Shown here in pieces: positions 50,292-61,800 of a stretch of 64,000 nt of DNA. Within the stretch, counting starts at the first letter, position 1. Each line of letters starts with the position of its first letter. The notes beneath the pieces were generated by a model, which did no database searches, was not told where the DNA came from, and worked only from the letters and a program-made list of their open reading frames with translations. The position numbers and the translations under genes were made by a program. Source of the DNA: Dyadobacter sp. NIV53. GTDB lineage: Bacteria > Bacteroidota > Bacteroidia > Cytophagales > Spirosomataceae. Location: assembly GCF_019711195.1 (NCBI RefSeq), contig NZ_CP081299.1, forward strand, positions 2,852,001 through 2,916,000, read 5' to 3'.

Positions 50292-53200
50292 TTATTTATT
50301 CACAGGCTTAAATACCTGGATCGTACTGTTGTTTCTGCCAAGGATCAGTTGTCCCTGTTTCAGTCTTTTCAAAGTACGAATTTGTCCATCAGCCCAAAAA
50401 CCCGTTTCGGATGGACCTTTAACTTTCAAAATGCCCTTATTATTTTTGAGTATCAATCCTTTTGAGGCATCATAACGGCTAATTTCAGGAAGTACATCAA
50501 AGAAATTACCTGCTAACATCAAATCCGTATTTCCATCAAAATCATAATCTAAAGGTACAATGCCATAAACCGGACTGAACTGCGCTTCTGATGGTAACGG
50601 CAAAAAAGTAAAAGCAGCACCTTTCGATTCATTACGTAAAATAGCAGACTCAGAGGTATATACTTTTTTAATTAAAGCGCCTTCCAAATCATCCTCATCA
50701 AATATTTCCTGAACAGTTTTGCCTGCGTACTCTTCATATTTTACAAATTTCTTTTTTAAGGAAGGCATTGCCCTAAGCAAGTCGGGTTTCATAATCATTG
50801 GAAAAAGAACTCCCGTTTCATCCGGACTATTTATGATTTGTTTTATTACGCCGTTTTTATCAAAATCCTTAACATACATTTCAACAGGCATACTTTGCGA
50901 CGCTTTCAAACGGGAGTTTAATCCTAAATTTCCCAAAACGATGTCCATATCACCATCATTATCCATATCGGCGACTTCAACCGTGTTCCACCAGCCGTGT
51001 GTTTTATAAGTTTTGCCTCCAGTATCTTTAAATTTACTATCGGTTTCTAACTTTAAATGGCCTTTGTTGTTTTTAAAGATCATCACTGGCATCCAGTCTC
51101 CTACCAGAATTAATTCCGGGAAAAGATCTCCATCCAGATCTGCCCAGGTTGCATCGGTTATCATTCCTGCATGCTGCCCTTCAGTAATAAGTTCTTTTGT
51201 CTTGTTTTTGAAGTTCCCTTTACCATCATTCACAAGTAAATAGCTTTCAGGATTTAAACCATACTGGCCGGATATCAGCCTTGACCCGATAAACACATCC
51301 ATATCTCCGTCCCTGTCAAAATCGGCAACAGAAATACAGGACGCATTGATCTTTATATCGGGAAAACCATTGCTTTTTGTAAAACCGCCTTTACCATCAT
51401 TCAGGTAAAGTTTGGGCTGCAAATTAATATCGTCAGCCTTAAATTCGTTGCTTCCTGATACAACCAGCAAATCCAGGTTTGAATCATTATTTGCATCAAA
51501 GAACATGGCATCCGACGCTTCCGAAGTAATATCTTTAAGGAAAATTTCCGGGGTTTTGTCAGCAAAGTTCCCATCTTGCTTTTGAAGATATAATCTTCCA
51601 CCCTGCCCGGTTGCACCTCCCGCATAAACATCATCCAATCCGTCCTTATTCACATCTCCAACCGCCAACGCCGGGCCAAACCGGGAATACATCTGTTTGA
51701 TCAGAGGGTTTGTATTGTAATCAACATAATCGGCTTCTTTATGCACAAAATCAATTCCGCTTGAAGCAGTTACGTCCGCGAATGCCGTTTTAATTTTTTT
51801 ATGAGAAGCAATCCAAAGAATTCCTGCACCCTTTTGTTTTAAAACATAAGACGAATCGGCATTAACATTATTCAATACCTGCTTTTTATCATCAGGCCAA
51901 ATAACGGTTACTGAATCAATTACCGGATTACTGCCCAATCCAAAAACCAATTGCATATCAACAGATGACTGAAATCCACGGCTGGACGTTTGTTGTAACA
52001 TCTGTGTCTTTTTGCTTTGATGGACATATACTTTTGTTCCAATACCGTATTTGTTGCCATTTTCTCCATCCAGTTTAAATTTCACATAATGAAATCCTTT
52101 TTTCTCATTGGACCGGTTCCTGTATACGAATGCTTCTTTATTTACATTACTAACAACCAGATCCAGATCGCCGTCATTGTCCAGATCACCATATGCAGAA
52201 CCATTGGAAAATGAAGGATTAGACAGTCCCCATTCTTCGGATTTATTGGTAAAAGTCAGGTTCCCATTATTTCTGAATGCATAGTTGGCAATAGGCTCAG
52301 AAGGCATTTTATCAAGAAGCATTTTATAATCCAGTTTCTTTGTCCTGCTGATTTCTGCAAGGTTGGAAGGATTGGCAAAAAACTGAACGAAATCCTGATT
52401 TGTCAGATCCTTATTAATCCCGTTTGCCACAAAAATATCTTTTTCGCCATCCGCATCCAGATCCAGTATCAGCGGTCCCCAACTCCAGTCGGAAGCGTAG
52501 GTACCGGCAAAGCGGCCTATTTCACTAAACCAGGTTTTATGGTCTGCATCATCTGTTTGGTTAAGCTGGAAAGTATTTTGCATGTACTGATAATGAAAAT
52601 CACGAGAAACCTTTAGTTCCATCAGATTATGCCCTTCAAACGTCGTAGTTAATTTTAATCTACGGTCGGCGGCAGGCAGCATATCCGTGACGAAAATGTC
52701 TAATTTCCCATCATTGTTCAAATCAGCAATATCTGCTCCCATTGCAGTCATACTAATATGCTGTGTAGCCTCTTTTATTGATTCCGTGAAAGTCCCGTTC
52801 CTGTTATTGATATACAAATAATCATGTTCGTAAAAGTCATTACAAACGTAGATATCGGGCCAGTTATCATTGTTTACATCCCCAACAACAATGCCAAGCC
52901 CAAAACCGATCAGGCTCCCGAAAATTCCGGCTTCCGCACTCACGTCCTTAAAAGTGTTTCCATCATTCCTGAACAATTTATCACCACCATCTGTGTCCCG
53001 CTGATTACGGATGTTAGCAAACCCCAATCGTCCTACCGGAATAAAACTATTGTTCAGAAGGAACATATCCAGATCGCCGTCATGATCGTAATCAAAAAAG
53101 GAAGCATGGGTTGAATATCCATGATCGTCTAACCCATAAACTGCAGCAGATTCTTCAAAAAGAAGATTTCCTTTATTAATAAACAATTCATTAGCGCGTC

Positions 53201-53639
53201 CTTTGCTTTCGAGACCTGAATTGCACACGTATAAATCCAGTAATCCATCGCTGTTTACATCTGCAAACGCAGCACCTGTACTCCATGAGCCTTTTCCCCC
53301 AACCTTTGCCTTTTCCGTAATATCTTCAAAGCGAAAGTTACCCTTGTTCAGATACAACTTATTTTCACCAATGTTAGCCGTAAAATAAATATCGGGTAGT
53401 CCATCATTATTAATATCCCCTATTGCCACACCGCCACCATTATAAAAGTTACGGTAATTGAATATGTTGAGATTTTCACTGCTGGTTATTTCATTGGCAA
53501 ACTCAATTCCGGTATAGCCCGGCGACATTTCTTCAAAAAGAGCAGGCGCATCTTTTTCATCCGTGTTACAGCCCGTAACCAGTAACACCAGTAAAAAAAT
53601 ATACAATGAAGATATTGAATGCTTTATGCTGCCAATCAT
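50292..53639 (-). CDS. ASPIC/FG-GAP repeat lipoprotein
   Basis: A 1115-residue lipoprotein with lipobox LLVTGCNTD (cysteine near 24). Many FG-GAP/VCBS-type repeats carry Ca-binding loops (GDINNDGLPDIYFTAN, ADVNSDGLLDLYV, GDLDNDGDLDLVVSNV), and an ASPIC/UnbV domain lies at about 520-605 (GTKVYVHQSKKTQMLQQ, SRGFQSS, VTVIWPDDKKQ). The repeats should form a beta-propeller. These proteins commonly follow SusC/SusD genes in Cytophagales, as here, and are thought to sit on the cell surface, but their molecular role is not established. Confidence 0.88.
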   Translation of the reverse strand: MIGSIKHSISSLYIFLLVLLVTGCNTDEKDAPALFEEMSPGYTGIEFANEITSSENLNIFNYRNFYNGGGVAIGDINNDGLPDIYFTANIGENKLYLNKGNFRFEDITEKAKVGGKGSWSTGAAFADVNSDGLLDLYVCNSGLESKGRANELFINKGNLLFEESAAVYGLDDHGYSTHASFFDYDHDGDLDMFLLNNSFIPVGRLGFANIRNQRDTDGGDKLFRNDGNTFKDVSAEAGIFGSLIGFGLGIVVGDVNNDNWPDIYVCNDFYEHDYLYINNRNGTFTESIKEATQHISMTAMGADIADLNNDGKLDIFVTDMLPAADRRLKLTTTFEGHNLMELKVSRDFHYQYMQNTFQLNQTDDADHKTWFSEIGRFAGTYASDWSWGPLILDLDADGEKDIFVANGINKDLTNQDFVQFFANPSNLAEISRTKKLDYKMLLDKMPSEPIANYAFRNNGNLTFTNKSEEWGLSNPSFSNGSAYGDLDNDGDLDLVVSNVNKEAFVYRNRSNEKKGFHYVKFKLDGENGNKYGIGTKVYVHQSKKTQMLQQTSSRGFQSSVDMQLVFGLGSNPVIDSVTVIWPDDKKQVLNNVNADSSYVLKQKGAGILWIASHKKIKTAFADVTASSGIDFVHKEADYVDYNTNPLIKQMYSRFGPALAVGDVNKDGLDDVYAGGATGQGGRLYLQKQDGNFADKTPEIFLKDITSEASDAMFFDANNDSNLDLLVVSGSNEFKADDINLQPKLYLNDGKGGFTKSNGFPDIKINASCISVADFDRDGDMDVFIGSRLISGQYGLNPESYLLVNDGKGNFKNKTKELITEGQHAGMITDATWADLDGDLFPELILVGDWMPVMIFKNNKGHLKLETDSKFKDTGGKTYKTHGWWNTVEVADMDNDGDMDIVLGNLGLNSRLKASQSMPVEMYVKDFDKNGVIKQIINSPDETGVLFPMIMKPDLLRAMPSLKKKFVKYEEYAGKTVQEIFDEDDLEGALIKKVYTSESAILRNESKGAAFTFLPLPSEAQFSPVYGIVPLDYDFDGNTDLMLAGNFFDVLPEISRYDASKGLILKNNKGILKVKGPSETGFWADGQIRTLKRLKQGQLILGRNNSTIQVFKPVNK

Positions 53640-53683
53640 TTAAAGTACCATATTGGGTTATGCGTACCAAAGTTAATTAATGT

Positions 53684-53717
53684 AAAAGAAGCAAGCCTGA
53701 ATAAGCTTGCTTCTTTT
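53684..53717. terminator. Terminator/attenuator between susD and the ASPIC genes
   Basis: GAAGCAAGC and GCTTGCTTC form a perfect 9-bp stem with an eight-base loop, and T-rich flanks on both strands. It lies between the susD stop (53746) and the first ASPIC start (53639), so it may lower expression of the downstream genes relative to susCD. Confidence 0.65.
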
Positions 53718-53745
53718 ATAATATCAGAATATGATTAACTATTAT

Positions 53746-55212
53746 TTAGTTGTAACCCGGATTTTGTTTAAGATTTGGATTCAAACCAATCTGAACTGCT
53801 GGAATCGGAAACAATGTTCTTGTAGCAGCAGTAACACTTTTGAAATCCCAGGCTTTAGTAAATTGTTTGAAACGGATCAGATCCTGACGACGGTGATATT
53901 CCCAAGCCATTTCACGGCCTCTTTCTGCCAAAAGAATATCGTCTGTTAATGTAGTAAAGTTAGGAACTCCAGCTCTTGTTCTAATCACATTAACATCTTC
54001 CAGGGCAGCAGCTGTTTTACCTAAACGGTAATTAGCTTCTGCACGCATCAGATATACATCACCTAAACGGAATACCACGAAATCGTTGTCCTGGCTTCCG
54101 GATGGATTGTTTTTCTGAATTTCATATTTCACACTTCTTACCCCTGCATTACGGGCAACAACACCTGCAGGCATTACTAATGCAGGTATATCAATTGTGT
54201 AAGCAAAAGGAACACCCTGATCATTAATAGGTTCTCCTGCAGCAGTATACTGCTGACCAACCAGCCACATATTTTTACGTAAATCACCATCAGCAAATGA
54301 ACGATAAAACGATGCCGTTGTCGCAACACCATTATATGTAGATTGTGACAAACTGTAAGTCAGCTGATTAAGATAATTCAAAGTGTATCTCTGAATCTCA
54401 AATCCGGTTCTTTTGTCTTTATCAAAAGGTGTTGCAAGGATAATTTCAGGAGACTTCTGGTTTGTAATAGAAAATACACTAAAGAAGTCAGCTGCCAATG
54501 AATACTTTTTAGAAGCAATGATATGATCAGAGTATGTTATTGCTTTCTGCCATTGCGGTGTACCGGTATATATCTCAGCATTCAGGTACAATTTCGCAAG
54601 AATCATATCAACAACATATTTGTTCATACGTCCGTAATAAGCACCGCCCGCTGTTTCGCTCAAATTCGGATACACTGCAAGTAATTCACTCTCAATCCAA
54701 GTGTACATTTCTTTACTTGTTTTTTGAGTTGGAGTAGTTCCTCCAAGCTGATCTGCAATGATAACGTTACCAAAGTGATCCATTGCAATGTAGTGATAGA
54801 ACGCACGTAATGCTTTCAGCTCTGCAATTAGCCCAGGATCTGTCTGAGCACCTAACTGACTGTTAATAGCAGTAATACTTTCATAGCACATCTTCCAGAT
54901 ATTATTGAAAAGATCTTCATTGGTTTCCCATTTGTGCTCGTGCATACGCACCCATTTACCACCGTCTCCCCAGTCACCACCTCTTGTTGGTATTACCGCT
55001 TCATCAGTAGAAACATCAATTTGCCAGTATTTGTCAAAATAACCGCCCAGGTTATTATAGATCGGCCCGATCAATGCAGCCTGTTGTCCTGCTGTTCCAC
55101 CGAATTCGTCAGTAGGAACAACATCGTAGGTATTTTCAGTCAAATCCGTACACGACTGGCCAGCAACCGCAAACAGACATCCAAAAAGTAAGTATTTATA
55201 TTTCACTTTCAT
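53746..55212 (-). CDS. RagB/SusD family nutrient-uptake lipoprotein
   Basis: A 488-residue surface lipoprotein with a lipidated cysteine at about 21 (LFAVAGQSCTDLTEN). SusD-type features are helical TPR-like segments (about 70-240), the ELKALRAFYHYIAMDHFGNV motif near 130 and the C-terminal VFRLGDVYLMRAEANYRLG and LAERGREMAWEYHRRQDLIRF signatures. SusD lids the SusC transporter and binds the oligosaccharide or other ligand. It lies 70 bases downstream of susC. The substrate cannot be deduced because no glycoside hydrolase is encoded nearby. Confidence 0.94.
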   Translation of the reverse strand: MKVKYKYLLFGCLFAVAGQSCTDLTENTYDVVPTDEFGGTAGQQAALIGPIYNNLGGYFDKYWQIDVSTDEAVIPTRGGDWGDGGKWVRMHEHKWETNEDLFNNIWKMCYESITAINSQLGAQTDPGLIAELKALRAFYHYIAMDHFGNVIIADQLGGTTPTQKTSKEMYTWIESELLAVYPNLSETAGGAYYGRMNKYVVDMILAKLYLNAEIYTGTPQWQKAITYSDHIIASKKYSLAADFFSVFSITNQKSPEIILATPFDKDKRTGFEIQRYTLNYLNQLTYSLSQSTYNGVATTASFYRSFADGDLRKNMWLVGQQYTAAGEPINDQGVPFAYTIDIPALVMPAGVVARNAGVRSVKYEIQKNNPSGSQDNDFVVFRLGDVYLMRAEANYRLGKTAAALEDVNVIRTRAGVPNFTTLTDDILLAERGREMAWEYHRRQDLIRFKQFTKAWDFKSVTAATRTLFPIPAVQIGLNPNLKQNPGYN

Positions 55213-55282
55213 ATTTTCAATTATTTTATCAAGTCTTAAACAAATCTTTTTTCAAAAATTCATTCAATGGTTTGTTGGTAAA

Positions 55283-58200
55283 TTAAAATGTAAGGTTTAC
55301 TCCCAGCTGTACTGATCTGGTTTTAGGATAGATACCGGTTGCATCAATACCAAGTCGGTTAGGACGTTGATTTGTTCCGTTATCCTGAAGATCCCCTTTA
55401 ACCTGTAATTCAGGATCAATACCTTTGTATTTAGTAATGATCAATAGATTATTACCTCCAACATAGAATCTTGCATTGGATATGTATTTATCCTTGATAG
55501 GCAGGTTGTAACCAATTTGCCAGTTATCAAGACGAACAAATGTTCCGCTTTCCATCCAGTAATCAGACATACGGCTTGCGCTGTAATTAGCTGGCAGATC
55601 ACTGATACTGCTCAACATGTTAGTCTGAAGAATTGATCCTGGAAGAGACAAGTTCGCACGCATGTTATTCATGATTTTGTTACCGAAAGTACCTCTGAAC
55701 TGGAAACTAAGATCAAAGTTTTTATATCTGAAATTGTTAATCCACGCACCGGTAAAGAATGGCTGAGGATTTCCTTTAAATCCAACCTGAGCAGAACCTG
55801 GTATACTTGTAGTATCTCCTGTCTCAGCAGATTTAAATAACATTTTACCATCTGTTCCGAATCTGACAAATTCAGGTACGTTGTTGAATGTTCCCAAAGG
55901 AAGTCCTTCTTCTAATACAGAAGCATATACATCTGATAACCCTCTTCCACCGAAATCATTAAAAAGAACGCGTCCTGAATTGAACTCCTCATTTTTCAAT
56001 GAAACAATAGTATTCTTATTGTAAGCGCCTACTACACGGCTTGTCCATGTGAAGTTATCTTTACTTACGATATCACCACCAAACGAAAGTTCAAATCCTG
56101 AATTACGCATTTTACCAACATTTGCAATAATTCTATCCGTATAATACTTTACACCGTCAGCAGGTACAGAGTAAGGATACAACATGTCGCTCGTAGTTTT
56201 GTTGTAGTATTCAACAGTTCCGGAGAATCTTCCTCCTACCAATTGAAAATCAAGTCCTATGTTAGCTTGTGCAAGTTTTTCCCATTTCAGGTTAGGATTA
56301 GCATTTTGTGTTACAGCATATCCTGGCAAATAATTATCAATACTTCCGTCATAATAATTATCTTTTATACCATACAATTTAAGTGATTGATATGGTGCAA
56401 TACCTTCTGAGTTACCAGTTTGCCCCCAACCAACACGCAATTTCAAATAATTGAAAGTATTGGATTTAGGAAAAAAGGATTCTTCTGAAATTGTCCAGCC
56501 AGCTGCAATAGAAGGGAAAAGTGCCCATTTATTATTTGCACCAAATTTAGAACTACCATCGTAGCGTAAAGTACCTGTTAAATTGTACTTTTCATTCAAA
56601 TTCAAAGTAGCTCTTCCAAAGAAAGAAGCAAGTTTTGTTTGGTTTTTGTAAGAACCGGTATAAGTAGAATTAGGGCTTATCAAAGTACCTGCACCACTAC
56701 CTAATTTGTCATATCCAAAAATATCAGTAACAAACTGGTTGTTATTAGCATTGAAACCATCGTTGGTTACATCCTGATAAGAATAACCTCCTAATAAAGA
56801 AAAATTACTGTTTTTCTCTCCAAAGCCTTTCAGATAATTGGCAGTTAATTCAACAAGTTTATCAGTAGTTTGATCCAATTTTTGCTCAGCTCTGCCATTT
56901 ACTGATTCATATCCTCTTGCAGCCCTGTTTCTCGAACGCCCCTCGTTATAATCATCGCTTCTTAAAGCACCGTTTACACCTACTGTCAGACCATCCAGAA
57001 TTTCATATTTCAGGTTAAGCCCACCAATAACCACACGGCGACTACCTTCAAATTTCTGATTCCTCAACATTGATACCGGATTGTACAAATCAAAACTTCC
57101 TGGTATTTCATAATATCCGTTAGTTGCAGGATTAATTACAGGAAGCGTAGGAAGATAAGTTGTAGCACGTACAATGATATCACCATCAGCAATCTTGCTA
57201 TTGGTATTTGTAACTGACAAACTGTATTGAATGTTAAGACGGTTATTAAACGCTTTCTGATCCAAATTAATACGGCCAGTTAAACGGTCAAAACCTGTTT
57301 CTTTAATAATTCCCTGACGATTTAGGAAGTTAAGGGAACCGCGATAAGAAAATGTTGGAGAACCTCCTGATATAGCCAGATCATGGTTGTTAGTAATACC
57401 TGTTCTGGATATTTCGTCAATCCAGTCAGTACTGTAACCTTTTCCCTGTGCATCTACCGGGAATTTTTGCTTATCACTAAGTGAAGCATCACCTGCGATT
57501 CTGCTTACCTGAGCTCTGTAATCATCTCCGTTAAGTAAATCAAGACGGTTAGATATTGTTTCAACACCAACATAATTGTTGAAAGAAACCGTCGTACGGC
57601 CAGACTTTCCTCTTTTTGTTGTTACAATAATTACACCATTTGCAGCACGTGAACCATAAATAGCAGATGCAGATGCATCTTTAAGTACATCCATTGATTC
57701 AATATCGTCAGGCGAAATTGTGTTCATAGGAACACCGATAATACCATCAACAACATATAATGGATCACTGCCACCTGCAAGAGAAGTATATCCACGAAGA
57801 CGAACAGTAGGATTTGAATTAGGATCACCAGAAGGCTGGGTAATTACCAGACCAGCTACTTTTCCCTGAATAGCCTGTAATGGATTTGGGTTTATACCTG
57901 CATTAAAATCTTTTGCGCTTACAGACTGAACCGAACCGGTTACATCCTTACGTTTCGCAGTACCATATCCAACAACAACGACTTCTTCAAGTGCTTTTAC
58001 GTCATCGCTCATTTGTACATCGAGCTTCGACTGATTCCCTACAAGCACTTCTTTTGAAGAAAAACCAATAAAACTAAATACAAGTGTTTCAGTTGGAGAA
58101 GCAGAAACTGTGTAGTTTCCGTCCATGTCTGTGTTGGAACCTTTTGTAGTTCCCTTTACTGTAATAGATACGCCGGGTAATCCATCACCTTTCATATCTG

Positions 58201-58375
58201 TCACTTTCCCGGTAACTGTTACCTCCTGCGCAAATACGCTGGTTGTAATACTAAGCAATGCAAACAACAAGATTGCCAGGCCGGATTGGCGGGCACTCCA
58301 GGTTTCTTTTCCCTGTTTTCCTCTTGCGTTTAAATCATCATTCTGACGATGGCCCATTAAGGATAATTTCATCAT
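55283..58375 (-). CDS. SusC/RagA family TonB-linked outer membrane transporter
   Basis: A 1030-residue transporter. The long leader carries a signal segment (about 30-50, ending SVFAQ), a carboxypeptidase-like domain (about 52-125), the TonB box region EEVVVVGYGTAKRKDVTGSV (about 130-150), the plug (about 145-260, with DPLYVVDGIIG, VLKDASASAIYGSRAANGVI) and the barrel with terminal QLGVNLTF. Size and motifs are typical of SusC. It imports a SusD-captured ligand using TonB energy. It heads the susC-susD-ASPIC-ASPIC cluster. Confidence 0.95.
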   Translation of the reverse strand: MMKLSLMGHRQNDDLNARGKQGKETWSARQSGLAILLFALLSITTSVFAQEVTVTGKVTDMKGDGLPGVSITVKGTTKGSNTDMDGNYTVSASPTETLVFSFIGFSSKEVLVGNQSKLDVQMSDDVKALEEVVVVGYGTAKRKDVTGSVQSVSAKDFNAGINPNPLQAIQGKVAGLVITQPSGDPNSNPTVRLRGYTSLAGGSDPLYVVDGIIGVPMNTISPDDIESMDVLKDASASAIYGSRAANGVIIVTTKRGKSGRTTVSFNNYVGVETISNRLDLLNGDDYRAQVSRIAGDASLSDKQKFPVDAQGKGYSTDWIDEISRTGITNNHDLAISGGSPTFSYRGSLNFLNRQGIIKETGFDRLTGRINLDQKAFNNRLNIQYSLSVTNTNSKIADGDIIVRATTYLPTLPVINPATNGYYEIPGSFDLYNPVSMLRNQKFEGSRRVVIGGLNLKYEILDGLTVGVNGALRSDDYNEGRSRNRAARGYESVNGRAEQKLDQTTDKLVELTANYLKGFGEKNSNFSLLGGYSYQDVTNDGFNANNNQFVTDIFGYDKLGSGAGTLISPNSTYTGSYKNQTKLASFFGRATLNLNEKYNLTGTLRYDGSSKFGANNKWALFPSIAAGWTISEESFFPKSNTFNYLKLRVGWGQTGNSEGIAPYQSLKLYGIKDNYYDGSIDNYLPGYAVTQNANPNLKWEKLAQANIGLDFQLVGGRFSGTVEYYNKTTSDMLYPYSVPADGVKYYTDRIIANVGKMRNSGFELSFGGDIVSKDNFTWTSRVVGAYNKNTIVSLKNEEFNSGRVLFNDFGGRGLSDVYASVLEEGLPLGTFNNVPEFVRFGTDGKMLFKSAETGDTTSIPGSAQVGFKGNPQPFFTGAWINNFRYKNFDLSFQFRGTFGNKIMNNMRANLSLPGSILQTNMLSSISDLPANYSASRMSDYWMESGTFVRLDNWQIGYNLPIKDKYISNARFYVGGNNLLIITKYKGIDPELQVKGDLQDNGTNQRPNRLGIDATGIYPKTRSVQLGVNLTF

Positions 58376-58805
58376 AGGTTTGAAAAATATTTGGTATTTG
58401 TATGTGTAAAAAAACCGATTGACATCATTTTTAAATTTCCGGTTTCAAAGCAAAAAAAGTGCCTAATCGATGATGGATATACGCAATTTTTTATGAACTA
58501 ATCAATGAAAAAATAAAATTTTTATACAAACGGTTCGACAAATTAATATAAATAGTCCGGATAATACAAATATGCTAAACACAAAATGGTGACAAATTTT
58601 AAGTATTTTTTATTTAGCTTATTTTGTCCGTTTATAATACAAAATTGACAATGGAGAAATACAAATAAGCCACTACACGCCTAAATAGCAATAAAAGTTT
58701 AAACTGCGCGGTTTATTTATCAGAAATGTTCTGATACAATTTACTTCAGATCATGCAGTGTTGTTCGTAACTTTGAGCCAGATTTAATTCCCCATTTCGC
58801 TATTT
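58376..58805. other. Divergent intergenic region, promoters not resolved
   Basis: About 430 AT-rich bases between susC (-) and the oxidoreductase gene (+). It must hold both promoters, but I could not place a -33/-7 pair with confidence on either strand. No ECF-sigma/anti-sigma genes are adjacent. Confidence 0.4.
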
Positions 58806-61800
58806 ATGACATTGCTGTCTTCTGTTTCCAATACTGATTTAACCTTGCTTGCCAATCAACTCGAAGGTGACCTTTTTCATGACAATACAATTCGTACTTT
58901 GTATGCCACTGATGCTTCTGCCTACAGAGAAATGCCATTGGCAGTTGCTATCCCGAAAACAACTGCTGATATCAAACACCTGATTGAATTTGCAAGCCAG
59001 CATAAGGTTTCTCTTATCCCCCGTACGGCCGGAACTTCGCTCGCAGGACAGGTGGTTGGCAGTGGAATTGTAGTGGATGTGTCCAAGAACTTTACCAAAA
59101 TTTTAGAGATCAATGCTGAGGAACATTGGGTACGCGTGCAGCCCGGCGTAGTCAGGGACGAATTAAATATGGCTTTGAAACCATATGGCCTGTATTTCGG
59201 GCCGGAAACTTCAACAGCGAACCGTGCCATGATTGGTGGAATGGTTGGGAATAACTCATGCGGATCTAACTCTATTATATATGGAAGTGCACGGGAGCAT
59301 ACGCTGGAAGTAAAAGCAATACTGGCTGATGGGACAGATGCTGAATTCAAAAGCCTTTCATCTAAAGATTACAAGGAATTAATAAGCGCCTCAGCACAGA
59401 AAAATGGCAGTGCACAACTGGTTGATAAAATATATTTGAAGACCAATGAAATACTTTCTTCGGCTGAAAACCAGGCTGAAATCAGGAAGAATTTCCCAAA
59501 ACCAAGTATAGAAAGGAGGAATACGGGCTATGCGCTGGATATGCTCCTGAATACAGAACCTTTCCAGGTATTGGCTGCTGATGGTACTCAAAATCCTATC
59601 AGGCCATTTAACATGTGCAGCCTGATCGCAGGTTCAGAAGGAACGCTTTGTTTTCTGACCGAAATCAAACTTAACCTCGTACCACTGCCACCCAAAACAC
59701 AAGGATTGGTTTGTGTGCATTGTAATTCGATTGATGAGGCATTGCGGGCTACGGTACTTACATTGAAATACCGTCCGCAGGCAGTTGAATTGATTGATGA
59801 TTACGTTCTGGAATGCGCCACCATGAATGTAGAACAAAAGAAAAACGCATTTTTTGTAAAAAATAAGCCTGATGGTTCATTCCCGGCTATTTTAGTTGTG
59901 GATCTTTCAAGGGAGACCAAAGAAGAGGTTGAATCACTTGCACAAGAGATGACACTCGAATTGCAGAATGCCGGAATGGGATTTCATTATCCACTTCTTT
60001 TTGGCGATGATACCAAGAAGATCTGGACATTAAGAAAGGCTGGTTTAGGATTATTATCTAATATTCCGGGTGACGAAAAAGCGGTAGCAGTCATAGAAGA
60101 TACTGCGGTAGATGTGTACGACCAGCCAGAATATATTCGTGATTTCAATGTTATTCTTAAAAAACATGGTATGTCTGCTGTTCATTATGCGCATGCAGGA
60201 ACCGGCGAAATTCATTTGCGTCCTATTATTAACCTTAAAACCAGCGAAGGCCATCGTCAGTTTAGGATGATTGCGGAGGAAATTGCAACACTGGTCAAAA
60301 AATACGACGGCTCACTTTCCGGCGAGCATGGCGACGGGCGTCTTCGTGGTGAATTTATTCCTAAAATGGTTGGTGAACATAATTACCAGCTTTTTAAAGA
60401 AATAAAGAAGGCCTGGGATCCAAACAATATCTTCAATCCGGGAAAAATTGTGGACACAGCGCCCATGGATACTTTTCTGCGTTACGAAGCTGATCAGAAA
60501 ACGCCGGAGTTTAAGACTTATTTTCGGTTTCATGACCAGGATATTTTACAGCACGCCGAGCAATGTAATGGTTCGGGTGACTGCCGGAAAACGGAAATGA
60601 GCGGTGGTACAATGTGCCCGAGTTTCATGGCAACCCGCAATGAAAAAGACACTACCCGAGCCCGCGCCAATATTTTGCGTGAAATGCTTACGCATTCGCC
60701 AAAGGAAAACCGGTTTGATAATCATGAAATAAAAGAAGTGTACGACTTGTGCCTTGCATGCAAAGGATGTAAGGGAGAATGTCCTTCCAATGTAGATGTA
60801 GCCAAACTGAAAATGGAATTTTTACAGCAATATCATGATGTACATGGTGTTCCGTTCCGTTCGTGGCTGGTTGGAAACTTTTCTGCCATGACAGGATTAG
60901 CAAGTTATGTGCCATGGGCTTATAATCTTATTTATAAAAATGCCCCATTACGTAAAATTGCGAACCGTATTGTTGGTTTCCACCCCGAAAGAACAATGCC
61001 GCTTTTACATCAAACTACGTTAAAAAATTGGTGGAATAAGGAAAGTAAAAGGAAAATTGGCAATGGCAGGGAAGGCATGAATGTAACCAGTTCTTCAATT
61101 GGCAACTCTCCAGGAAAAGTGTATCTTTTCTGTGATGAGTTTACCAATTATAATGATGTAGAAATTGGTAAGAAATCAATTCTGGCACTTGAAAAACTCG
61201 GTTATGAAGTTGTAATTCCGGAGCATGGGCCATCTGGTCGTCCTCAGCTTTCTAAGGGATTATTAAAAGACGCCAGGAAAATCGCAGAAGAAAATATCAG
61301 GCTTCTGAAGGATATTATTTCTTATGATACACCGTTGGTTGGTATTGAACCTTCCGCTATTCTGACTTTCCGTGACGAATATCCGGATCTGGTAAGTGAC
61401 GAATTGGTTGAAGATGCAAAAAAACTGGCTCAGAATGCATTACAATTTGATGAGTTTATAGCACGTGAAATTGAATTAAAGCATATTTCAAAGGATGTTT
61501 TTACCAAAGAAAAAAGACTGATCAAATTGCACGGGCATTGTCAGCAAAAGGCAATTTCCAGTATGGTTCCCACTAAAAAAATGTTGTCACTGCCTGAAAA
61601 CTATACGGTTCAGCTTATTCCATCGGGATGCTGTGGTATGGCAGGATCATTTGGCTATGAAAAAGAACACTATGATATTTCCATGCAGATTGGTGAACTG
61701 GTGTTATTTCCGGCCGTTCGTCAACAGCCCGAAGAGGTAATTATCGCCGCGCCAGGAACAAGCTGCCGCCACCAGATTCATGATGGAACAGGCCGGAAAG

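Noticed and set aside
55669..55869. Short minus-strand frame inside susC
   Set aside because: It is an out-of-frame shadow of a well-supported receptor gene.
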